21,403 nt of DNA, from positions 1-21,403 of the forward strand of contig CAMWSW010000004.1 in assembly GCA_947176975.1 (NCBI GenBank), in the 5' to 3' direction. Shown here piece by piece: positions 1 through 8,200 of the stretch. Within the stretch, counting starts at the first letter, position 1. Each line of letters starts with the position of its first letter. Source of the stretch: an uncultured Clostridia bacterium (lineage in GTDB: Bacteria; Bacillota; Clostridia; Christensenellales; UBA3700). The position numbers were made by a program, and so were the translations under genes. The notes under the pieces are model-generated. The model had not been told where the DNA came from, did not search any database, and saw nothing but the letters and a program-made list of their open reading frames with translations.

Positions 1-16
1 TATATATTATATTTTA

Positions 17-22
17 TATAAT
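17..22 (+). promoter_or_regulatory. Possible -10 box upstream of the sulfatase gene
   Basis: A TATAAT hexamer lies in a very AT-rich stretch. Its -35 partner would fall outside the window, and in such AT-rich DNA the hexamer alone is weak evidence. A leader of about 60 nt before the start codon would follow. Confidence 0.25.
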
Positions 23-30
23 TATAAAAA

Positions 31-72
31 AGTATTATTAAATGCTTATAGATCATTGTTTTAAATAATACT
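31..72 (+). repeat. Inverted repeat in the sulfatase leader
   Basis: AGTATTATT (31-39) and AATAATACT (64-72) are perfect 9-bp inverted arms separated by 24 bp. The right arm ends directly at the ribosome binding site (AAAGGGG, 73-79; 8 bp before the ATG). It could form an AU-rich leader stem-loop or be an operator; the sequence does not decide. Confidence 0.4.
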
Positions 73-87
73 AAAGGGGTTGGAATT

Positions 88-2253
88 ATGTCAAAGAAAG
101 AAGAAGCAACTGAAATATCCAAAAATAAAGATAAAGGTATCATTATAGACCGTTCCCGCAAGGTAGCGCCGATGATTTTTGCCATTGTGGGATTGCTGAT
201 AATGTTGTGCCAATGGATTGTAAGTCTCAATTTGATTACTTTAATTGGCGCTGTGTATATGTGCCTTACCGCATTGATTATCACAATTGCTTTGATTGCC
301 AAAAAACGTTTATACATATGGTATCTCATCGGTTACGTATGCGTAAGTTTCGGCATATTTGCCTATTACGTAATAAACGGCGCAGACGCAGGCTGGGGCG
401 CGTTTGTCACAGGCAAATCGGGCTTTGCAAGCGCAAACAATTATCTCTGGCAAGGAGAGGGAAATTTCGGCACGAGGCTTGCGGGCAATCTGTTGCTGTG
501 TTCCCCCGCTTTCATATTGCTCGTGGGGCTTTATGTATTCGTATATAAATGGGAAGGATCGCGCAAATCCGGCAAAGGCATAGCTTATACGTTGAGCGTA
601 TTACTGACGACAATGTCCGTCATCTTCGTATTCGTCATGAACTTGCGTTCCAATCCCAGAGTATTCGATATGAGCGCAGGACACGACGAATATCTTGGCA
701 ACGTCAAGAAGACTGCCGACAAAAACTCCCCAAACGTATTGTTCGTCTTGATGGACGACATGGGATACGGCGATACAAGTTACAACGCAAACAAAGCAGG
801 AATAACTCCCGCTTTCCAAACGCCGAATATAGACTCCATTGCAGAGGGCGGTTGCGACTTCGATAATTTCTACGCAAATTATTCCGTATGTTCGCCGTCA
901 AGATTTGCGGCAATGACGGGCAGATATCCTTACAGAGGCTACGCCGACAACGTAATGTATCCTACCGTAAATACGATAAATCCTTTGTCTACGACGAGAG
1001 TATTCAACTCCTTTGAGATGGGCGCCAACTGCGACGGAATGCTCGGCGATGAAGTGACGATGGCTGAATCTCTTAAAGCCGCAGGCTACGCTACCGGCGC
1101 GTTCGGCAAATGGCATTTGGGAGATTTCGGACAGTACCTGCCAACCAATCAAGGCTTTGATTATTTCTACGGCTCTCACCATATAAACGATAATACACCT
1201 TATTATCACGTACGCGAAGGCGGCGACTTGGGACAAGGCAATTATGAAATCGTCCATGGCACAGACATAGACCAAGCAAACAACACCGCGTATATTCACT
1301 CCGAGATAGATTCTTGGATAAGAGATCAAGTAGCGAGCGATAATTCGTTTTTTGCATATTACGCCACCCCGTGGCCGCACGCTCCGGTACATGCCGGATA
1401 TGATTTCCAAGGCACGACGGGCGCAGGCGTCTATGCCGACTGCATAGTGGAATTTGATACGTATCTCGGCAAACTCTTCGATACTCTCAAAGAGTTGGGC
1501 GTATACGACGACACCATTATAATCTTCACGTCGGACAACGGTCCGGCTCTGCAAGGCTCGACAAATGAGCTACGAGGCGGAAAGTATACCGCATACGAAG
1601 CAGGACAAAAAGTCCCATTCTATATGCAGTGGAACAATGCTCCTAAAGAAGACTACGCAATGTTGCAAAGCGGCAGCACTGTTTACGCGCCTGCGGCAAT
1701 GGCGGATTTATTCCCCACGTTGGCTTATATGTGCAACGTCACCGACGGCGTTAAGCGCGGATATATGCCTTCCGACGTCGACCGAGCAATAGACGGCGTA
1801 TCTATGGTACCTTTGCTTCAAGATACCACGGGCAAGGTATTTATACACGATTATCAGCATCCTATCTTGCATATGAAGAGAGAAAAAATCAAAGCCGTGC
1901 AATATTCGGTAACTACCGACCACGTATTGGAAAGCGTCAAGGGATATAAATTCGGCGCGGATTGGGGCACTCAAACTGCCGACGAAGAGTATTACGCTAC
2001 CCTTCCGCTTATCAAAGACAACGATTATCTTACGTTTAAGTACTTCCGCTCTATGTCCAACGATAATCCGGCATTCCCCGATAAACAGCGTAAGAATTGG
2101 TTGATATGTCTGACGGACGATCCGTCCGAGAGCTATCAAAGAGCCGACGTTTTCCCCGATATAGCGAAAGAGTATAATTCGACTATGAGCAATTGGACAA
2201 AAGAATTCAAATCAAACCGCAGAGGTGTATATTCCGCCTATTATAAAAAATAG
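88..2253 (+). CDS. Membrane-anchored Cys-type (S1 family) sulfatase
   Basis: Sulfatase-superfamily hydrolase of 721 residues. About five hydrophobic segments (roughly 28-47, 50-71, 76-97, 132-153, 167-185) are followed by the catalytic domain from about residue 215. Seen: metal-binding Asp223-Asp224 (LMDDMGYGD), the formylglycine motif C268-S-P-S-R272, the second signature with Lys341 and His343 (GKWHLG), Asp483-Asn484 (TSDNGP) and Lys499 (LRGGK). Basic loops at 72-74 and 154-165 put the N terminus inside and the catalytic domain outside. Cys268 must be oxidised to formylglycine, and the maturase gene lies 32 bp downstream, so the two are surely co-transcribed. The start has a strong AAAGGGG site. 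Five membrane helices plus an external sulfatase fold is the layout of lipoteichoic acid synthases, but those use Thr, and the CxPxR motif here marks a true sulfatase. The likely role is desulfation of host or dietary sulfated glycans at the cell surface; the substrate is unknown. Confidence 0.93.
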   Translation: MSKKEEATEISKNKDKGIIIDRSRKVAPMIFAIVGLLIMLCQWIVSLNLITLIGAVYMCLTALIITIALIAKKRLYIWYLIGYVCVSFGIFAYYVINGADAGWGAFVTGKSGFASANNYLWQGEGNFGTRLAGNLLLCSPAFILLVGLYVFVYKWEGSRKSGKGIAYTLSVLLTTMSVIFVFVMNLRSNPRVFDMSAGHDEYLGNVKKTADKNSPNVLFVLMDDMGYGDTSYNANKAGITPAFQTPNIDSIAEGGCDFDNFYANYSVCSPSRFAAMTGRYPYRGYADNVMYPTVNTINPLSTTRVFNSFEMGANCDGMLGDEVTMAESLKAAGYATGAFGKWHLGDFGQYLPTNQGFDYFYGSHHINDNTPYYHVREGGDLGQGNYEIVHGTDIDQANNTAYIHSEIDSWIRDQVASDNSFFAYYATPWPHAPVHAGYDFQGTTGAGVYADCIVEFDTYLGKLFDTLKELGVYDDTIIIFTSDNGPALQGSTNELRGGKYTAYEAGQKVPFYMQWNNAPKEDYAMLQSGSTVYAPAAMADLFPTLAYMCNVTDGVKRGYMPSDVDRAIDGVSMVPLLQDTTGKVFIHDYQHPILHMKREKIKAVQYSVTTDHVLESVKGYKFGADWGTQTADEEYYATLPLIKDNDYLTFKYFRSMSNDNPAFPDKQRKNWLICLTDDPSESYQRADVFPDIAKEYNSTMSNWTKEFKSNRRGVYSAYYKK

Positions 2254-2285
2254 TAGCGTACGTCTTTGTCTAAGAAGGTGCAAGA

Positions 2286-3371
2286 ATGCCTAATATAAGT
2301 ATAATGATAAAACCGGCTTCCGGCAGTTGCAATATGCGTTGCAAGTATTGCTTTTATCATTCCCTTACCAATATGCGTGAAATTTCCAACTACGGCGTTA
2401 TGTCAATATCAACGGCGCAAAGAGTAATTGATTGCGCATTGCAACTTGCAAACGGCGACTCAGTTTACTTTGCATTTCAAGGCGGCGAGCCGCTACTCGC
2501 GGGCAAAGAGTATTTCAAAGAGTTCACAGACTACGTCAAAAAGCGCAATGTAAATAATGCTGCTATCACCTACGCTTTGCAGACCAACGGTACGCTGATA
2601 GACGATGAGTGGGCTGAGTTATTCAAGACCAATTCCTTTTTAATAGGATTGTCTCTTGACGGCGACAAAGATAACAACCTATACAGAATGGACGCAGATT
2701 ACGCGCCCGTATTCAATAAAGTGGACGCAGCTGCAAACCTTTTGCAAAAGACGGGCGTAGATTTTAATATTCTTTCCGTCGTTACGGGACACAGCGCAAA
2801 CAATATCGAGCAAATTTACCGATACTTCACTTCACGAGGATACAAGTATTTGCAATTTATCCCCTGTCTTAGACCCTTTGGCGACGATTCCGAAAGCCCT
2901 CTATATATGACTCCCTCCCAATACGAAGAATATTTGATAAGACTTTTCAATCTTTACGTCAAAGATTACGTAGACGGCCATTATACAAGCATCAGACATT
3001 TTGACAATATGGTCAGGCTGTTTTTAGGACAGCGCGCCGAACAGTGCGGTATGGAAGGACATTGCGCTCGTCAGTTTGTAGTCGAAGCCAACGGCAACGT
3101 ATACCCTTGCGACTTTTACTGTGTTGACGAGTGGCTACTCGGCAATATAGCCGATAAAGATTTTTACCAATTGGCTCATTCTCAAAAAGCAATTGATTTT
3201 ATTAAAGAATCTCTTCCAATAGAAGACAAATGCAAGTCGTGTTATTTTTACAGAGTTTGTCGCGGCGGAGGTTGCAAACGCAGCCGTCAGGACAGAGATT
3301 ATTGCAGCGCATACAAATCCTTCTTTAGCAAATGCCTACCGCTCTTTAGAGTGTTTATGGCAGAAAAGTGA
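2286..3371 (+). CDS. Anaerobic sulfatase-maturating enzyme (radical SAM, SPASM)
   Basis: Radical SAM enzyme that oxidises the active-site Cys of sulfatases to formylglycine in the cytoplasm without oxygen. The SAM-cluster motif is C15-x3-C19-x2-C22, followed by the SAM-binding QGGEP stretch at 65-69. The C-terminal SPASM region carries C254, C260, C275, C279, C316, C319, C325, C330 and probably C340 or C350, the set that binds two auxiliary 4Fe-4S clusters in this family. Asp276, right after C275, matches the proposed catalytic base of characterised anSMEs. The length of 361 is close to the family norm of about 370. An AAGAAGG site precedes the ATG. The gene directly follows the sulfatase whose CSPSR motif is its expected target. 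Maturation must precede export, because the sulfatase domain is predicted to be extracellular. Confidence 0.95.
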   Translation: MPNISIMIKPASGSCNMRCKYCFYHSLTNMREISNYGVMSISTAQRVIDCALQLANGDSVYFAFQGGEPLLAGKEYFKEFTDYVKKRNVNNAAITYALQTNGTLIDDEWAELFKTNSFLIGLSLDGDKDNNLYRMDADYAPVFNKVDAAANLLQKTGVDFNILSVVTGHSANNIEQIYRYFTSRGYKYLQFIPCLRPFGDDSESPLYMTPSQYEEYLIRLFNLYVKDYVDGHYTSIRHFDNMVRLFLGQRAEQCGMEGHCARQFVVEANGNVYPCDFYCVDEWLLGNIADKDFYQLAHSQKAIDFIKESLPIEDKCKSCYFYRVCRGGGCKRSRQDRDYCSAYKSFFSKCLPLFRVFMAEK

Positions 3372-3393
3372 AGTTAGCGCAAAGAAAATTAAG

Positions 3394-3425
3394 AAAGACC
3401 TGCATTTCTGCAGGTCTTTATTTTA
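3394..3425. terminator. Bidirectional intrinsic terminator between convergent operons
   Basis: A perfect 11-bp stem, AAAGACCTGCA (3394-3404) and TGCAGGTCTTT (3409-3419), encloses a TTTC loop and is followed by a T-rich run on the plus strand. On the minus strand the stem is followed by a T-rich run as well. It can end both the sulfatase/maturase transcript and the opposing surface-protein transcript. Confidence 0.85.
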
Positions 3426-3443
3426 ACATTTCCTATCCGCTTT

Positions 3444-5294
3444 TTATTTCTCGGCAGGCTCGTCCGTCTCCGTTTTCTTGGTCGGATCTTCGGTGAGTTT
3501 CTCGACGATACCGCCGTAGCCCGTCTTGCCGTTGAACTTGACGATTTTCTTGACAAGTTGACGCTCGATAAGATTGAGAGTCGTGTCGTAAGGTTGATAG
3601 TAGTCGACGTATTCGTGTTCTACTTGATACGTACCCAAGTTCTCCATTACCAATGCAATCAACTCTTTTGCATAACCGAGACGGCGTTCGTTCTTGATTC
3701 TGTAGAGACACGGCGTATCTGCGCTTGACATAATATGCGATATATCCTCTACCTTATACTTGGTATCTTCAAACTTAGTCGGGTCGAGCGGAAGTTGAAT
3801 ACAAAGAGTCTTACCGCGGATAACGAAACGCGCAACGCATACTCTACCGAAGCGATAACTTTCACGCTTCCAGCTCATTCTGTCTTTTACTTTCTTATAG
3901 GACAAGAGTTCGTTCTTCAATTCGGTGTACCAACCGTTGGATACGTCGTTGAGCTGAATAACCTTTGCGGTAAAGCTCTTGTTGAATCGAATGACGTTGT
4001 GTCCGTCAAACATTACTTCGTCATCGTCTTCCTCATCCTCTTCTGCGTCTGCAACGGCAATCTCCGTTTCTTCAGCGACCACAGGAGCAGGAATAGCCTC
4101 GAAAGTTGCATTGACGACAGAATATGCATTGATAACGAATTCGTGCAAATCTATATTGACGTCATGCTCTTCGCCGTTTACGGTCAACTTAGCAAGGTAA
4201 TATCCCTCGTTGGCAATAGCTGCGACTCTCACTGTTTCGCCCTCTTCAAATTCGCTCTGCTCTTCGCCTTTATCGTTCGTCACTGCAAGTATACCGTTGT
4301 TTATAGTTGCTATTGTAACGGTATACTTCGTCGCAGGTATCGGCAAGAATTCCACGTCTATCTTGACAGGCTCGGTGACTACAAATTCATATACGCCCTC
4401 GACGAGTTCTTTGTCTTCGCCATTGATAGCAAAGCGCGCAAGATAGTATCCTTCGTCTGCAACCGTCGATATTCTCACAGTCTCACCCTTTGCAAACTCA
4501 TTCTTCTCGTTGCCGTCTGCGTCAGCCAAAACGACCTTACCGCCTTCGCCGTCGAATTGAGTTGAAATAGAAATTACTTCAGGCTCGGTAACTACAGGCA
4601 AGAACTCTACGTCCACTTTGATAGGTTGAGTAATTACAAACTCATATACACCCTCGATAAGTTCTCTATCCTCGCCGTTGATTGCAAAGCGCGATAGTTG
4701 ATATCCCTCGTCTGCTATAGTGGATATCTTCACGGTTTCGCCAAGTGCAAATTGTTTTCTCTCTTCGCCCTTTGCGTCCGTCATAACGACTCTGCCGCCG
4801 ATACCGTTGTATAACTCGTCAAAGGTAAATACGAGAGGTTGAGCCATATAAGCCGGATCTACTTCAAACGCAGCTTTGATTTTCGTATCCGAGCTGATTG
4901 TGAACTCATAAAAACCTTCTTTAATATTCTTGCCCGTTCCGTCCACTGCAAAAATATTTCCTTCGCTTGATTCTATCGTCATATGCGAAAGTTTATAACC
5001 TTCCTTTGCTACAACGACCACCCTCACGGTATCTCCGCTGCCAAATACAGACTTTTCCAAATTGGATGTGTCGGTTATGAGCAATTTGCCAAGCGACCTA
5101 TCATACTGTCTGTCGACCGTGACCTTGCTTAGGCTGGCTCTTAGTCTTCTTCTAAATCCTGCCGTGTAAATCGTTGACAGAACTGCGAGTAAGACTATCA
5201 ACACGACCAATACTGCCAAGAAACCGACGAGCAACGGTTCGCTTACGCTTACGTCTACTGCCAACATGGCATTAACCATTGAATACATCATCAT
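3444..5294 (-). CDS. Single-pass membrane protein with four beta repeats and a conserved orphan C-terminal domain
   Basis: Function unknown; 616 residues. One membrane segment (about 20-44) is followed by a basic RRRLR stretch (48-52). Four repeats of about 80 residues follow (about 57-145, 153-235, 238-320, 323-400); the consensus is a GxGGxV strand, FAxGETVxI, then ADEGYxLxxxxINGE, then EGVYEFVI, resembling InlB B-type (Listeria-Bacteroides) repeats. The second and third are nearly identical and the first is degenerate. An acidic linker (402-427) leads to a basic, Trp/Tyr-containing domain (430-582) with the phrase RGKTLCIQL and a Lys-rich tail. I recall this domain as recurrent in uncharacterised proteins of Clostridia, but cannot name a function. 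The start has AGGAG 8 bp upstream. The gene overlaps the end of the giant surface-protein gene by 23 bp, so translation is probably coupled. By the positive-inside rule the repeats would be cytoplasmic, which is unusual for this repeat type. Confidence 0.8.
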   Translation of the reverse strand: MMMYSMVNAMLAVDVSVSEPLLVGFLAVLVVLIVLLAVLSTIYTAGFRRRLRASLSKVTVDRQYDRSLGKLLITDTSNLEKSVFGSGDTVRVVVVAKEGYKLSHMTIESSEGNIFAVDGTGKNIKEGFYEFTISSDTKIKAAFEVDPAYMAQPLVFTFDELYNGIGGRVVMTDAKGEERKQFALGETVKISTIADEGYQLSRFAINGEDRELIEGVYEFVITQPIKVDVEFLPVVTEPEVISISTQFDGEGGKVVLADADGNEKNEFAKGETVRISTVADEGYYLARFAINGEDKELVEGVYEFVVTEPVKIDVEFLPIPATKYTVTIATINNGILAVTNDKGEEQSEFEEGETVRVAAIANEGYYLAKLTVNGEEHDVNIDLHEFVINAYSVVNATFEAIPAPVVAEETEIAVADAEEDEEDDDEVMFDGHNVIRFNKSFTAKVIQLNDVSNGWYTELKNELLSYKKVKDRMSWKRESYRFGRVCVARFVIRGKTLCIQLPLDPTKFEDTKYKVEDISHIMSSADTPCLYRIKNERRLGYAKELIALVMENLGTYQVEHEYVDYYQPYDTTLNLIERQLVKKIVKFNGKTGYGGIVEKLTEDPTKKTETDEPAEK

Positions 5295-8200
5295 CTTTTC
5301 TACTCCTTGCTTTTAGTAATGTATAAATAATAACTGCTGCTGTTATTGATGCTATCGTTGCCAAACTGATATCTATCCAAAGAAGAAGATTACCCGATAT
5401 GCCCGTGAGACTCTTTTCGAAAATCTCAAAGAATATCTCTTCTCGAAGCGGGGCGTATCCGTCTACGACTTCCGTGCTTGCGACGAGTATATACTTGCCA
5501 GCCTGCTCGGGAGGATTGTCTCCGTCCGTATCAATCGCATCTCCGTCGATGACGTATCTGCCGAGTTCGGTGTCATAAACAGCATTGTAATACGTCCATT
5601 TTACTTCGCCGTGTATTGCAGAGCCTTTTGGCATTGACACGCTTGAACCTGCTATCCAGCTCTTGATTGAAGGCAACTCGACCCACTTGTTTTCAATACT
5701 TCTGATCTCGAATAAGTGATCGTTGTTGGTATCGAGACGGTTGTAGTCAGCCATTTCGGGATAATATGCCAAGAGATGATAGATACCCGGCTTGAGACCG
5801 CTCATGACCTTTTCCACCGTCGTGACGTCAGTGAAGTATCCGTCTGCGGTGAGGACCAATTTGCCGTCGTCGTAATAGCTGCCGTTTGCATCTTTTTCAA
5901 ATTTCTCTGCGTATGCGCGGAAATCTGCAATTTCACCGTATATAGCGTTGACGATTTTGAAGTATACGTCCACGTCGTCGCTGACTGCCAAAGGCATAGC
6001 CGTGGGCACTATCGAATTGGAATCATACAATCCGTATGCCCAGTCTTTGATAGTAGGTTTGCTCAACCATCTATTGTTTGCCTTATTTACAGTAAAGTCG
6101 CTTGTTCTGGTATGCGAAAGGTAATTGCCTTCCTTGTCTTCGACGATAGTCCAATCGAGTTGATAATCGCCAGTATGCAATTCTCTCAATGCGTCGTTGA
6201 GATCAAAGGTGCTTACCTCGTCCACTTTAGCTACTCTTACGCCGTTTTCCATAAGATAAATACTTGCTCTGATTTCGCCGAATTGCGCTATCGGAGCGCG
6301 CCAATATCCTCTGAACTCCAAATATGCGTAATTGTTGACGTAGCACGAATTGGAAGTGAAGTTGTTCTCGTTGGGGACAATCTCAAACGGAACTACCGAT
6401 TCCAATCCTCTGTATCTTCCCATAGTATCTTTCGGTACGCCTACCTTGACGAGGTATTTACCTATAGATAGGTCGTTGATTCTATCCATTGTATCGAGAG
6501 TTATCTCGTCCATCTCGACGCAATTGCTGAAATCGTATTCGTCGTTAAAGACGTCATAGATATAATCTCCGTCGACCTTATAGACGCTCGCAAACAAATC
6601 GTTGTTGTGATATTTAGCAGAAGGCATAGTCCAATAGCCAAGCGTAAACAATCCCCATTGCCACTTGCGATTAGGCGCGGTAATTGCAGGCGCGTTTACC
6701 CAACCGTTGGCATTGACAAATACCTCGAATTCCAAAGGATCGGGATCGTCTTGAGTAATTTCGAAGTTGCCTTCCGAGTTAGACGACCATTCGAGTTTGT
6801 ATTTACCTACGCCCAAAGATTCTAATATAGCGTTGAGATATATAGACGATATGCCGTCGGCAAAAATGTCGCCGTCTTGACCGTTGGGTTGAATTCTTGT
6901 TACCGTAGCGATAGGATTGCCGTGCGTAAGTCCGGGAGCTTTCCAATAAGAGCTCTTAAACTCGCCCCACATCCAGTCGCTGATTTGCGGCGCGTCGCCA
7001 GTCCACGAATTGATACCCATATTGATAATGAATTTAAATTCTTTTGAGTATTGAATTTCCTTATAGTTGCCACTGTTTTGCAAGTCTATCGCCGACCATC
7101 TCAAAATGTAGCGACTTGCGTCGAGGTTTGCAAGCACGTTGGCGATTGACAACTCGTTGGATACGCCGTCAAAGACGATAGACTCTGCGCCTGTCTTTTT
7201 ATCTACTTTGGTAAGCTTTGCAACGGTTGTACCGAATTTAGCCTGAGGCATAGTGAAATACTGCCCGCCGTCTTTGCCGTACTCACCCCAAGTCCAACCG
7301 TACTGTATACCTTCCGACACGGTTGGGTTGTCATTCTCATGCATATCTGCGACCTTGTTTGTGTCCCAAGCGTTGGGATTTACTTCAACTTTGAAGTTGA
7401 TATAAGAACGAGTCAAAGCTTTGTAGTTAGCGCTCTCTGCAATCGACCAAATAATATAATAATCGCCTGCGTCGAGATAGTTCATTAAGATATCCAACGA
7501 ATATAGCGCAATATTTTGACTGATTAAGCTGCCGCCGACGCCGTCTTTGCCTTTATAGATAGACGCGTAAGGCGTGCCGTACTTAGGAGCAGGTTCTACC
7601 CAAGTTGGATTGCCGCCTACGATATCGTTGTTGTATTCGCCCCAAGTCCAGTCGTGAACAAAAGCCGTAGCGTCGCTTTCGCCGTCTTTCCAACCATTGT
7701 CATTTTTAGTTACGCTGAAAGTAACGGAATCCGTAAAACTATTATAGTTATTAGTTCCTGCCACTTCGAATCTCATGGTATAGTCGCCTACGCCCAATTC
7801 CGAGAGGTATCTTGATACGGAAAGCATAGCTACCGCATTGTTGTCGACGTAGATAATTACGTTGCCGAATTTGGTCTCGACGTCATTCCAAGTGGAATAT
7901 TGATAATTATCCCATTGCCACGAAGTACCGGCAGTGATTGTAGGAGCTTTACCTTCTTTCCAAGCGTTAGTTGCTTTTGTTATTGTAAAGGAGATAGGAC
8001 TATTAGCCACTTCTTTATAGTTGTGAGAAGCAGAAATTGTTGCATAAAGTTTATAATCGCCTACGTCAAAGGTATTGAGACGAGCGTAGAATGCTTCCAA
8101 AACGACATCGTTGTTGTTAAAGCCGTCGCCCAATTCCCACTGCAACGTAGCCACACGTTCTTCGGCAATTCCGCTGCCCATATCGCGATAGACGACGTAG

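Noticed and set aside
898..1554. 218-codon minus-strand frame opposite the sulfatase gene
   Set aside because: It lies wholly within the strongly supported sulfatase gene, has no recognisable domain and reads as a shadow of its codon bias.
88..2253. Lipoteichoic acid synthase instead of sulfatase
   Set aside because: The five-helix layout fits, but the CSPSR formylglycine motif and the adjacent maturase identify a true sulfatase.
3979..4200. Poly-serine plus-strand frame
   Set aside because: The serine run is the complement of the acidic Asp/Glu linker codons in the real minus-strand gene.
3735..4565. 276-codon plus-strand frame opposite the 616-residue protein
   Set aside because: It is an antisense shadow; its low-complexity segments mirror the repeats on the coding strand.
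5272..5420. Sortase (LPxTG) anchoring of the giant protein
   Set aside because: No LPxTG-like motif precedes the C-terminal helix; the protein seems held by the helix alone.
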